DNA of 64,000 nucleotides from Variovorax beijingensis (GTDB lineage Bacteria > Pseudomonadota > Gammaproteobacteria > Burkholderiales > Burkholderiaceae_C): NCBI RefSeq assembly GCF_007828835.1, contig NZ_VIVL01000003.1, forward strand, positions 124,001 through 188,000. Reading direction: 5' to 3'. Within the stretch, counting starts at the first letter, position 1. Each line of letters starts with the position of its first letter. Both the position numbers and the translations under genes were made by a program. The notes under the pieces are model-generated. The model had not been told where the DNA came from. It was given only the letters and a program-made list of their open reading frames with translations, and did not search any database. Shown here piece after piece: positions 1 to 9,700 of the stretch.

Positions 1-789
1 TCGGCCGAAATGCGTCAAGCCATCCGGAAAGCGGCTCTGCCACGAGGGCGTAAACCAATACGTCCGCGCTAGTTCCAGTGGGGCCTGCTCTCGCGCCACC
101 AGAAACAACCACCATATTTCCTCAAGTCGCAGCTCTCCCGCTGTTCGACCAAACTGCATGAACCACCCAAACAATCCTCTGTGCCCCGCCGGCGTCAAAC
201 CATGCGGCATCACGAGTCGCAATTCGTCGTTGTCGAGAAAGACTCGGCGAGCTCGAGCTCCGACGTCCGAACCTAGGAGCGCGGTGATCTGCTCCAAACC
301 GTCGGGTGTCAGCCCAAGTTCCGAAACCCCAACCCTCTTCAACCACACCAGGAACGGGCTGTCGGCGCCGTCGCTCAGGGCGGATGGGAATTGCTCATAT
401 ATGCTCCTGCGCGCGCGCAGCAAGTCAATGCAAAAACGAGCGGCGGTCCAGCGGTCGCCAATAGTTGCTGCAGTCTGACGAGGCCACAGGACATCTTCCA
501 ACGCGAGGCCCGCGGCAGCCGCGACGTCGACGTCATCGAACCAGTTGACCTCTTTAGCCGGCTCATTCGACAGGCCGGCCAAGCGCCGCTCCGCTGCGGC
601 TCGCTCTCGCTCCAAGAATCTCGCCAACGCAGTATTCCGCAATTCCCGGAGCGATCGCTCTCGCAGAAAGCGAAAACGCTTTGGAAGGCGCCAAGGCGTC
701 AGCATCCACCAGATGGCCTTCGCAGCCTTTCGAACGTAGGGGCTGATCGAACGAAACACTTCTCTTACTTGTGTCACTATTGGATTCAT
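1..789 (-). CDS. Polysaccharide-locus protein, 5' part only (runs off left edge)
   Basis: An uninterrupted reverse-strand frame of 263 codons starts at ATG 789 and is still open at base 1, so the C-terminal part lies outside the window. A TAG lies 7 codons upstream of the ATG, which supports a start here. The first 60 residues are strongly basic and Arg/Trp-rich (PWRLPKRFRFLRERSLREL), then come helical stretches ending in MPHGLTPAGHRGLFGWF and LRLEEIWWLFLVAREQ. From memory, such GLTP...G...W and EEIWW helical segments occur N-terminal to glycosyltransferase domains in large O-antigen proteins. No catalytic motif is visible in the retained part, so the glycosyltransferase assignment is inference from that resemblance and from the neighbours. 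It is divergent from the gene at 1060. GC content is lower than in the right half of the window. Confidence 0.7.
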   Translation of the reverse strand, partial: MNPIVTQVREVFRSISPYVRKAAKAIWWMLTPWRLPKRFRFLRERSLRELRNTALARFLERERAAAERRLAGLSNEPAKEVNWFDDVDVAAAAGLALEDVLWPRQTAATIGDRWTAARFCIDLLRARRSIYEQFPSALSDGADSPFLVWLKRVGVSELGLTPDGLEQITALLGSDVGARARRVFLDNDELRLVMPHGLTPAGHRGLFGWFMQFGRTAGELRLEEIWWLFLVAREQAPLELARTYWFTPSWQSRFPDGLTHFGR

Positions 790-1059
790 CAGTGGCAAAC
801 GGATAATCTAGTTTGGATGGGAGTGAACTCTGACATGTAGCACGCCCCGCACATCGAGAGTGAAAAGGCAACGATACCGAGTACCAGTCCCTGATCCTTC
901 CCGCCGTCGAGCCGCACCGCGTCGATCTGACCTGTTGAAATTCGTAGACAATCAAAGTAGAGAGTGCAGTCCATCGCCAAATTTTTCCACCTCTCCCCCT
1001 ATGCATGAACCAAGGATGGTTCCTCGGCGCGCAACCCATAACATTCAAAAATTGAGAAG
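790..1059. other. Divergent intergenic region of the polysaccharide locus
   Basis: These 270 bases separate two divergent genes and hold no convincing reading frame. On the forward strand a weak sigma70-like pair is present: TTGAAA at 935-940, 17 bases, then TAGAGA at 958-963. That would give a leader of about 90 bases for the gene at 1060. The -10 match is poor, so this is only a candidate. A short purine run (GAGAAG) directly precedes the ATG at 1060. Confidence 0.35.
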
Positions 1060-1899
1060 ATGAAGCAACTACTTAGACGCGCTGCACGTTGGTTAGCCTC
1101 GAAGCCTGGTATCGGTCGCTTTGTGCGAATCGGCATCGCAGTGGTGCGCCTTCCCGTCTCCAATGATCGACAGCAGGTCTTTTTGACGCAGCAATTGCCG
1201 CAACTGCTCGACACCTTGTCCGATATCAATCATCGTCAAGCCAACCTTGATCGCGATCAAGAAAATCTCACAAAAACTGCACCGATCACACTCCGACAAT
1301 TGACGCGTGACGTACTAGCACTCCGTCGAGAGATTGAGGCACTAAAGCCCGAGGCCGGTCAGTCTACGGTGCAGCCGGCTAACAGGCCATCTCCTGCAGA
1401 TAGAAATCGGCAAGTCAAGCTAGGAAGTGGCAGCGGGCCACAGAACGGGCAGTTCATCATGGATTATCCCTTACCGCACACCGCTAATGTTTCTCACCTC
1501 GACAACTTGTCCCTCGAGAATGCCCAGGTCCACGACATCTACGCGTCTCGCGTTCTGGAGCGCTTCTCCCCCGAGCAGTTGAGCGAGTCGCTCCTGCCAC
1601 GCCTGTACAAACTGCTCGCCCCCGAGGGACGGCTTCATGTAACCGCTTTGGACTCCGAGGCGATGATGCGCGGGTACTCACTTGGCACCATCTCGCACGA
1701 CGATCTGCGCAACTCGCTCTTCGGCCTGCACACCACGGAAGATGATGGACCTCGCCTCAATGTGTTTACGGCAGAGACGTTGACGCAGTTGCTTCTGGAG
1801 GCAGGCTTTGCCAACATCCAATTAGTTGGTGAAGCTCGTCGCAATGGCAACGACCTGGAATTCGAGGTCATTGCCCAGAAGGGGAAGGCTCTTCAATGA
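1060..1899 (+). CDS. Coiled-coil protein with class I SAM methyltransferase-like domain
   Basis: A 279-aa protein. Residues 1-35 are basic (MKQLLRRAARWLASKPGIGR). Residues about 45-100 form a likely coiled coil (LLDTLSDINHRQANLDRDQE). From about residue 118 the sequence follows the compact methyltransferase pattern of polysaccharide loci: a glycine motif VKLGSGSGP, then VHDIYASRVLERF, then LLPRLYKLLAPEGRLHV. This matches the family order motif I, YASHVLEH-like helix and post-motif strand. It presumably methylates a sugar or caps a glycan, but the substrate cannot be read from sequence. It is the first gene of a forward operon and overlaps the next gene by 4 bases (ATGA at 1896). The glycine loop is shorter than in canonical enzymes, so a non-catalytic role is possible. 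Confidence 0.7.
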   Translation: MKQLLRRAARWLASKPGIGRFVRIGIAVVRLPVSNDRQQVFLTQQLPQLLDTLSDINHRQANLDRDQENLTKTAPITLRQLTRDVLALRREIEALKPEAGQSTVQPANRPSPADRNRQVKLGSGSGPQNGQFIMDYPLPHTANVSHLDNLSLENAQVHDIYASRVLERFSPEQLSESLLPRLYKLLAPEGRLHVTALDSEAMMRGYSLGTISHDDLRNSLFGLHTTEDDGPRLNVFTAETLTQLLLEAGFANIQLVGEARRNGNDLEFEVIAQKGKALQ

Positions 1900-4142
1900 A
1901 GGTTCGACAAGAAAAGAAACCCGCGATCTCGATCGTCATCAACACCCTCAACCGGGGGCCAAGCCTTCACGCAACCATCGAGAGCTTTCAGTGGCTCCGT
2001 TATCAAGGGGATTTCGAGGTCATCGTCGTCAACGGTCCTTCGACAGACAACTCCGAAGAAGTCATTGCCCGCTGGAAAGGCCGTGTCCGGGCCGCACGGT
2101 GTCCGGCTGCCAATCTCTCCGTCTCAAGGAACATCGGCATATGTCTCGCGCGCGGTGAGATCGTCGCGTTCATCGACGACGACGCCATCCCCGAACCGGA
2201 ATGGCTGGAACAGCTGGCGGCCGCCTACGAAGATCCGCAAGTCGGTGCCGCCGGCGGCTTCGTGTTCGATCACACCGGATACGACTTTCAGGCTCAGTAT
2301 TGCGTAATTGATCGCTTCGGCCATGGGGACTCCTCAGTCCGGACGCCGATGCCGCACCTGTCCTATCCCAAGAGCCTGCGCTTCCCCCACCTTCTTGGCG
2401 CGAACTCGTCGTTCAAGACCTCCGCACTGCTCGAGATCGGGGGATTCGACGAAGAGTTCGAATATTTTCTCGACGAAACCGACGTTTGCGCGCGCATCGT
2501 TGATGCCGGGTATCTGATTGCACAGCTCCCCAATGCGTACGTTCATCACAAGTTCGCGCCGAGCAATATTCGCGGGGTCAATCGGGTACCACGCCATCGC
2601 TATCCGATCATCAAGAACAAAATCTACTTCATCCTGAAGCATGCGCGAGAGTTCTATCCACCCGAAGTCCTGTTGCGCGAGCAGTCGACATTCATCGAAT
2701 ACCAGCGCACGGAGATGGCATCGGCCTTCGAAGCAGGTCTGGTTTCCGCCGAAGACGTCGCAACGTTCAATCGGGATGTCGAGCGTGCGGTCGAAACCGG
2801 GCTGCGCCGCGGCCTAGAAGGTCCGAAGCCGGATGCAATGATCGATGGGGCCAAGCGAAGCGCATGGTCCGGGGAGTTCATGCCATTCCCCCCATTGCCT
2901 GATGCCGATCAGTGCACACTGGTACTGATTTCCAAAGGCTACCCACCGGACCACAGCCACGGCATCGCCACCTTCAGTCGCGACCTAGCGGAGGCCTATG
3001 CGGCGCGCGGCAACATCGTCCATGTCATTGCTCAGAGCCCTGACATCAATCGCGTCGATTTCGAAAATGGGGTATGGGTCCACCGCATCGTTCCCAAAAA
3101 ACACCTTCATTTACCGGAGTCCGCAGAAATTGGATTGCCCCAGGACATCTGGAACTGGTCGGCGAGTGCGCATGCCGAAACCGCACGGATCGCAACGCAT
3201 CGCACAGTCGACGTCGTTGAAGCTCCGATCTGGGATTGCGAGGGTGCGGCCTTCTTGTTCGACCGCCGGTGGCCGCTGATCACGAGTCTTCATACGACGC
3301 ACCATTTCTGGTTGGACTCGCATCCAGAACGGCGACAAGATCCCGAGTGGATGGCGTCCTACAGTACGCCGCTGCTGAAAGCCGAGCGATTGCTGATGGA
3401 GAACTCCGACGGGGTTCGAGCCAACAGCCGAGCGATCCGTACAGAAATCGAGAAGGCATACGGTTTCCGATTCGACGATACAAAAGTCCAAGTCATACCG
3501 CACGGATTGAAGCCAGCGAAGATCGTCGAGACGGCAACAGACGATGCCGCAACCGTCGTTCTCTTTGTAGGCCGCTTGGAAGCACGCAAAGGCATCGACG
3601 TGCTACTCGCCGCCATACCGCGCGTACTCGAAGAGGTCCCATCCCTGGTTTTCAGGATCATCGGGGACAAAAGCCAGCTCTCGCCTTCCGGGAAGACCTA
3701 CGCCGAGGACTTCCTTGCATCGGAGAGCGGTAGAAAATTCGCCGCGCAGGTCCGTTTCGAGGGTCACGTCGATGCGACGACGCTCAGTTCAGCCTATGCG
3801 AGTTGCGATGTTTTTGTGGCACCGAGCCGATTCGAGTCATTCGGTTTGGTTTTTCTCGAAGCAATGCGCGCGGCAAAACCGGTCATCGGATGCTCGGCGG
3901 GCGGCATGCCGGAGGTGGTCGAAGACGGCGTATGTGGCCTGCTTGTCCCCCCCGGAAACACCAAAGAACTCGCAGAGGCCATCCTGCGGCTGGTGCGATC
4001 CGAATCCCTCAGGCAGCAGTTCGGCCAAGCGGGTCATGAGCGATTCCGTGAACACTTCTCTGTAGCCCGAATGGCCGCACAGAGTGCCGCTCTCTACAAG
4101 ACTGCTCGAAACATCCGGCTCACCCAACAGAACGAACGATGA
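1896..4142 (+). CDS. Bifunctional glycosyltransferase, GT2-GT4 fusion
   Basis: A 748-aa protein made of two glycosyltransferase domains. Residues about 10-250 are a GT-A fold family 2 domain: SIVINTLNRGPSL at the nucleotide-binding strand and FIDDDAIPEPEW near residue 92, whose acidic triplet is the expected metal and sugar-nucleotide site. Residues about 345-740 are a GT-B fold family 4 domain: LISKGYPPDHSHGIATF, VLFVGRLEARKGIDVL, and APSRFESFGLVFLEAM with the E-x7-E donor-site motif near residue 647. It should add two successive sugars of a repeat unit at the cytoplasmic membrane face; donor identities are unknown. It overlaps both neighbours by 4 bases, so translational coupling is likely. 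Confidence 0.9.
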   Translation: MKVRQEKKPAISIVINTLNRGPSLHATIESFQWLRYQGDFEVIVVNGPSTDNSEEVIARWKGRVRAARCPAANLSVSRNIGICLARGEIVAFIDDDAIPEPEWLEQLAAAYEDPQVGAAGGFVFDHTGYDFQAQYCVIDRFGHGDSSVRTPMPHLSYPKSLRFPHLLGANSSFKTSALLEIGGFDEEFEYFLDETDVCARIVDAGYLIAQLPNAYVHHKFAPSNIRGVNRVPRHRYPIIKNKIYFILKHAREFYPPEVLLREQSTFIEYQRTEMASAFEAGLVSAEDVATFNRDVERAVETGLRRGLEGPKPDAMIDGAKRSAWSGEFMPFPPLPDADQCTLVLISKGYPPDHSHGIATFSRDLAEAYAARGNIVHVIAQSPDINRVDFENGVWVHRIVPKKHLHLPESAEIGLPQDIWNWSASAHAETARIATHRTVDVVEAPIWDCEGAAFLFDRRWPLITSLHTTHHFWLDSHPERRQDPEWMASYSTPLLKAERLLMENSDGVRANSRAIRTEIEKAYGFRFDDTKVQVIPHGLKPAKIVETATDDAATVVLFVGRLEARKGIDVLLAAIPRVLEEVPSLVFRIIGDKSQLSPSGKTYAEDFLASESGRKFAAQVRFEGHVDATTLSSAYASCDVFVAPSRFESFGLVFLEAMRAAKPVIGCSAGGMPEVVEDGVCGLLVPPGNTKELAEAILRLVRSESLRQQFGQAGHERFREHFSVARMAAQSAALYKTARNIRLTQQNER

Positions 4143-5263
4143 AAATATCGTACGTGAACAGCGTCTGCGTACGAAATGACGCGATTTCCAATGCAATTCA
4201 GGATGAGTTCGGCTTCCTAAAGCAAGCGGGGCACGAGGACATTCGGCTCTTCGCATTCCAATGCGATCACTCTGAACTGCCTTTCACACTCTGCCGAAGT
4301 GTTGCCGATATCGCAAGCCATCCGCATTTCTTAAAAAGCGATCTCGTCGTTTTCCATTTTGGCATCTACTATTCGCTTTTCAATCTTTTTCCGATCGTTC
4401 CTAAGCAGACGCAAAAAGTCGTTGTCTTCCACAATATCACTCCCCGCGCCCTGGTTCCCGAGAAAGATCGATGGCTCATTGATAAATCGATTGCTCAACT
4501 CGACAACATTCGGTGGGCCGATCATGTCATTTGCGATAGCAATACCAATCTCAACGTCTTGCGATCGCACGGATTGAGTACGCCGGCCTCGATAGTCCCG
4601 CTGGCGGTTCATTCAAAGATCAGCGTGCCGGAAAGAAAACCGAGTTTTTCCGATGGCACTGTGCGAATCGTCTTTATCGGCCGATTCACCCAGTCCAAGG
4701 GCCCCCACGAATTGCTCGCAGCGATCGACCACTTGGCCTCAAGCCATCAAATGAGTGCACCAGTGCAGTTGGACTTCGTCGGCAACCTCGCCTTCTCGAA
4801 TCCCGACATGATCGCGACCATGGAGAAGATGATTGCAGACATCCATCAGCGACATAGTGCGAATTTGTTGATTCGAATCCATGGGAGCGCCTCGGATGAA
4901 ATGAAACACAGGCTCCTCAGCGAAGCCGATGTCTTTGCCTTGCCGACTTATCACGAAGGCTTCTGCGTTCCGATCATCGAAGCCATCGCGAGCGGCTGTC
5001 GCGTGGTTGTCTATGACAACTCGAACACCCACGATGTCGCGGGCAAGTTCGGTACGATGGTTCGAACCGGTGATATTGGAGAATTCGCGCATGCGCTGCA
5101 GTCGGTGATGAGTCAGGTACAGTCGGCCGACTGGCGCGAAGGCCGAGGAGAGAAAAGCTATACCCGGTACGCCGACGCAGGCAGAGAGTATGCGCGTCGA
5201 TTTTCACCCGATCGCATCGGCCCGGCATTTCTACGCACGCTCCGTAACATCACGATCAGGTAG
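4139..5263 (+). CDS. Glycosyltransferase family 4
   Basis: A 374-aa GT-B glycosyltransferase. The N-terminal acceptor half contains VVFHFGIYYSLFNLFP and VVFHNITPRALVPEKDRW. The C-terminal donor half contains RIVFIGRFTQSKGPHELL and the family 4 motif ALPTYHEGFCVPIIEAIASG, with the two conserved Glu residues flanking FCVPII. A retaining transferase acting on a lipid-linked glycan is expected; donor and linkage are unknown. It overlaps the preceding GT2-GT4 gene by 4 bases. This gene is among the most AT-rich in the window, which fits recent exchange within the polysaccharide locus. Confidence 0.88.
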   Translation: MKISYVNSVCVRNDAISNAIQDEFGFLKQAGHEDIRLFAFQCDHSELPFTLCRSVADIASHPHFLKSDLVVFHFGIYYSLFNLFPIVPKQTQKVVVFHNITPRALVPEKDRWLIDKSIAQLDNIRWADHVICDSNTNLNVLRSHGLSTPASIVPLAVHSKISVPERKPSFSDGTVRIVFIGRFTQSKGPHELLAAIDHLASSHQMSAPVQLDFVGNLAFSNPDMIATMEKMIADIHQRHSANLLIRIHGSASDEMKHRLLSEADVFALPTYHEGFCVPIIEAIASGCRVVVYDNSNTHDVAGKFGTMVRTGDIGEFAHALQSVMSQVQSADWREGRGEKSYTRYADAGREYARRFSPDRIGPAFLRTLRNITIR

Positions 5264-5337
5264 GACATTCCGGCGGCTTCCATGCGGGATCGCCCGTGGC
5301 CGTGACTTCTTTCTCCGATGAGTTCGAACGCGCCCTC

Positions 5338-6705
5338 ATGACCACAACTTCCTACGCTCAGAATTTTGAGGACGTCATCCTTTGGCGTGCGCTCGGGCAC
5401 ATTCCTAAGGGTACGTACGTCGACGTCGGGGCCCAGCATCCTGTTGTGGACTCTGTCAGCAAGGCCTTCTACGAGCGCGGCTGGCGTGGCGTTCATGTGG
5501 AGCCGGTTCCCGCCTACGCGGCGTTACTGCGGCAGGATCGGCCAGACGAGACGGTGCTTCAGGTGGCGTTATCCGATCACGCGGGCGTGCTCGACCTCAA
5601 TGTCATAGCTGGAACTGGTTTGAGCACCGGGGTGAAGGCTTATGCCAACACCCATTCGTCGGAACATGGCTTCGCGACGGAAGTCGTTCAGGTTCCCATG
5701 CTTCCGATGTCGACCGCTCTGGCGTCGCTGAACGGGCAGCAGGTCCACTGGCTCAAGATCGATGTCGAAGGATTTGAAGAGCAAGTGCTCCGAGGCTGGG
5801 ACAGCAAGGCCCTTCGCCCTTGGATCATAGTGATCGAAGCGACCATCCCTCTTTCAGAAGAACTCAACTATGCCGGTGCCGACAGTCTGTTGATCGATGC
5901 CGGCTACCACTTTGTATATTTCGATGGCTTGAATCGTTTCTACACGGCATCCGAGCACGCGGACTTGGCCGACAAACTGAAGTTGCCTCCCAATGTCTTC
6001 GACAATGCCGAACTCAGCGGCACCGCTTCGAGCCTCTGGTGTAGAGGACTGATCTCACGGCACCAACAAGCCCAAGAGACTCTCATGGAAGGGCACCAAC
6101 AAGCCATAGCAGCTCTCATGGAAGGGCATCAAGAAGCACAGGCAACCCTCATGGAAGAAATGGCCGCCTTGCGCGAGCGGATTGCGGACGTCGAGATGCA
6201 GCTCCATTGTGCGGTGTCTCGTGAGGAGCAATCGCAAGCCCGAGCCGCCGCCTTCGCAGAACAGGCGGCGCAAGCAGAGGCGCGGACTGCGCTTGTCGAG
6301 ACACAACTCGAGGTTGTCCGACAGCAGGGCGAGGCCATCATGAGCAGTACATCATGGCGTATCACAGCCCCTTTGCGCCTCGCCGGAAAATTCGCTCCAC
6401 GGCTCGGATCAGCCATCCGCGACGGCCGACTCACGAGTGGCCTAAAGCGGCGCGTCAAGACACTCTTGCGCACGACGATAAAGGCACTTGCACACTACCC
6501 TGCTCTCAGGCGCATGGCCGCTGGCGGGGTGGCGCTGGTTCCGCCGCTGGCGCAGCGTTTGCGCGCCATCGCTACCACCCCTTCGACAGCGCCGCTTAAG
6601 AACGAAGTCCAGGGAGTGCACGCACTACCTGCGCGGCTATCACCGGACGCCAGCGTCCTCTTTCGCCAATTGATGCGGCAGCAAGAGCGCATGGAAGGCA
6701 CTTGA
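5338..6705 (+). CDS. FkbM-family methyltransferase with hendecad coiled coil
   Basis: A 455-aa protein from ATG 5338, which puts the family-typical opening MTTTSYAQNFEDVILWRAL at the N terminus; an in-frame GTG at 5296 would add 14 residues. Residues 1-215 are an FkbM-type SAM methyltransferase: GTYVDVGAQHP is the SAM-binding strand-loop, GVHVEPVP follows, and WLKIDVEGFEEQVLRGW is the FkbM signature. Three 11-residue units beginning HQQAQETLMEG then lead into a Glu/Ala-rich coiled coil (about residues 240-325). The segment SSTSWRITAPLR is a linker I know from many surface-polysaccharide proteins. FkbM enzymes in such loci O-methylate sugars. The stop overlaps the next start (TGATG). Confidence 0.85.
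   Translation: MTTTSYAQNFEDVILWRALGHIPKGTYVDVGAQHPVVDSVSKAFYERGWRGVHVEPVPAYAALLRQDRPDETVLQVALSDHAGVLDLNVIAGTGLSTGVKAYANTHSSEHGFATEVVQVPMLPMSTALASLNGQQVHWLKIDVEGFEEQVLRGWDSKALRPWIIVIEATIPLSEELNYAGADSLLIDAGYHFVYFDGLNRFYTASEHADLADKLKLPPNVFDNAELSGTASSLWCRGLISRHQQAQETLMEGHQQAIAALMEGHQEAQATLMEEMAALRERIADVEMQLHCAVSREEQSQARAAAFAEQAAQAEARTALVETQLEVVRQQGEAIMSSTSWRITAPLRLAGKFAPRLGSAIRDGRLTSGLKRRVKTLLRTTIKALAHYPALRRMAAGGVALVPPLAQRLRAIATTPSTAPLKNEVQGVHALPARLSPDASVLFRQLMRQQERMEGT
6061..6159 (+). repeat. Three tandem 33-bp coding repeats (11-residue units)
   Basis: Units at 6061-6093, 6094-6126 and 6127-6159 follow each other without spacer. They encode HQQAQETLMEG, HQQAIAALMEG and HQEAQATLMEE. The unit length of 33 bases keeps the frame, and the shared core is CTCATGGAAG. 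An 11-residue period is a hendecad, which favours a right-handed or straight coiled coil. The high nucleotide identity indicates recent duplication. Confidence 0.9.
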
Positions 6706-9700
6706 TGCGCATCGTCATCGATCTCCAGGGCGCCCTGTCCCTGGGCAACAGAAAACGCGGCATCGGACGCTATACGTCCTCATTAGCCCAGGCGATCGCC
6801 CGGCGGGCACGGAATCACGAAATTGTCTTGGCATTGAACGGACGCTTTCCGGATGCCATTGACGAGATCCAGTCCACATTCGACGGAATAATCGAGCCGC
6901 GCAATTTTCGCGTTTGGCACCCTCCTCTCTATTCGGATCGTGCGAGCCCCGGCAGCCGCAGGGCGAGAGAGAAACTCTATGAAGCTTTTCTAGCCTCGCT
7001 CCAGCCGGATGTGGTGCATGTCTCCAGCCTGTTCGAGGGGCTGGATGATGCTGCCGTCACCAGTATTGGCAGCTTCGTTCGTCAGCCCACCGCCGTCACG
7101 CTCTACGACCTGATTCCCCTGATCAATGCCCGCCCCTATCTGGAGCAGGACAGGATCCGCTCGTGGTATATGCGAAAAGTCGAATCGCTCCGCCGCGCCG
7201 ACATGTGGTTGGCAATCTCGGAGTCTTCTCGCCAGGAAGGCATCGATCATCTCGGCCTGGCGGGAGACCGCTGCATCAATATTTCGACTGCTGCCTACGA
7301 CCACTTCAAAATGGCAAGACCAACCGCGCAGCGTGAGCAGGAGCTTCGCGACCGCTACGGTTTAAACCAACCATTTGTGATGTACACGGGCGGCATCGAC
7401 GTGCGAAAGAACCTCGAAGGCCTCGTAAGGGCTTTCGGGCTTCTCCCGCCCGAAATCGTGGCGCGACATCAACTGGCGATCGTCTGCTCTGCCCGCCCTG
7501 AAGATCGCAAGGCACTGCTAGAACTGGCAGAAAAATCGGGGTTGGAAGGCGGCAAACTCGTTGTCACCGGCTTTGTGCCGGAGCAAGATCTCGTGGATCT
7601 CTACAACCTGTGCAGCCTGTTCGTCTTTCCTTCATGGCACGAGGGTTTCGGTCTCCCCGCACTGGAGGCCATGCATTGCGGTGCCGTTGTGATCGCAGCC
7701 AATACGTCAAGCCTTCCGGAAGTCATTGGCCGTCGAGATGCACTGTTCGAGCCGAGAAACGACTTGGCCATGGCTACAAAGATGGCCCAAGGTTTGACCG
7801 ATGAAGGATTCCGATCGGCCTTGAGAGAACATGGGCTGACGCAGGCCCGGAAGTTCTCTTGGGATGAATCGGCTCGGCGCGCGATCGAAGGATTCGAGGC
7901 GCTCCATCGGTCATCGAACCGCGCGCCATCCGGACCACCAGCGCTGCAGCATCCCCGTCCGCGATTGGCCTTTCTCTCGCCGCTGCCTCCCCAACCAAGC
8001 GGCATAGCCGACTACAGCGCCGAATTACTTCCAGCCTTGGCGCAACACTACGAGATAGATCTCGTGGCTGCCTTGGGCACTACGACCGATGCCTACCTGA
8101 CAACATCCTTTCCTGTTCGTTCGCTCGAGTGGTTCCGAAGGCATTCAGCCCTCTTCGATAGAGTGCTCTATCACTTCGGAAATTCGGAATTTCACGAGCA
8201 CATGTTTCTCCTCTTGGAGGAAATACCTGGTGTTGTTGTTTTGCACGATTTCTACCTGAGCGGGGCTCAGGCATTCAGAGAGTTCGGCGCTGGACAGCCG
8301 CATGCATGGGTCCGTGCACTCTACAGCTCGCACGGCTATCCGGCAGTCATCAAGCGGTTCCGGACTAATGATGTCAAGGACACGATCTACAAATATCCGT
8401 GCAGCCTCGACATCCTGCGATATGCACAGGGCGTGATCGTGCACTCGCCGCACGCGATCGACCTTGCTCGGAACTGGTATGGCTCCATTGCTGAGAATAT
8501 GGAGATGGTGCCGCTGCTGCGCGCACCGGCACCAAGGGATCCTGGCGAGCGGCAGCGGGCGCGCGAGGATCTGGGGTTAAAACCGGATGATTTTCTGGTT
8601 TGCAGCTTCGGGCTCCTTGGCCCCGCAAAACTGGCCCATCGAGTGCTTCAAGCATGGCAAGCATCCTCTCTTGCGAAAGACCCGCGTTGCAAGCTGCGCT
8701 TCGTGGGAGAGAACCCCTCAGATGAGTATGGCGCCGAGTTGCTGCGACAGATTGCGCAGGGTGGCCGGGACGAAGACGTGGAGATCACGGGTTGGGCTTC
8801 CTCCGAAACGTATCGCCGTTATCTTGCAGCAGCTGATCTAGCGGTCCAACTTCGGGCACAGTCGCGAGGAGAAACCTCTGCGGCCGTGCTCGATACGATG
8901 AGTCGGGGCATACCGACCATCGTCAACGCCCATGGCTCCATGGCCTTTCTGCCTCGCGATGCCGTCTTCATGCTCGAGGATGATTTCGATGACGCTCAAT
9001 TGATTGAAGCCCTCGAGAGCCAGTGGCACGATTTGGCCGGACGCCTCGCATTGGGCGCAAAAGGTCAGGCCATCGTGGAGACACTGCATGCGCCAACAAC
9101 CTGTGCAAAGCTCTATGCTGAGGTGATTGAGCGCTTCATGCAGCGCGCCAGTACTGGCCGCACAGCATTGATTCGAGCTATTGGGGAGGCTGATCCTCTG
9201 GTCCAATCCACGGACGGTCATCACGAAGCCCTCGAACTTGCCTCGGCAATCGCCGAGACCCTTCCGCTCCCAATGTCACGGCGGCAGTTGTTCATTGATG
9301 TCTCCGGCTTGGCCGAGAACGGCACACAAACACGGCAGACGCTGGATTGCTTGATACGAGGGTCGTTGGACGTCGATCTCGAGGGCTACAGGGTCGAACC
9401 TGTTTGCGCATCAGAGAGCGGCAAGCCGGACTATTGCTATGCCAGACGATATGCGCTCGCGCTTCGAAAGCTTCCCGCCGACGCACTCGCCGACGAACCG
9501 ATCGACTTTCGTGCGGGGGATTTCTTTGCCGTCCTCATTGCTTCGCCAGACTCGACCGTCGAACACGCGGAGTTCTACCGAAAATTGCGCCAATCAGGCG
9601 TGCGTGTTCGGTTTTTCCAGATCGCTACCAATCCCGGTGGCAGGGTTGGGCAGCATTCACTGGACGTCGAGGTTCACCCGCTCTACCTGAGTCCAACAAC

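Noticed and set aside
6061-6159. Short repeats resembling a mini CRISPR array
   Set aside because: The units are contiguous without spacers, in frame, and encode a coiled coil inside a protein.
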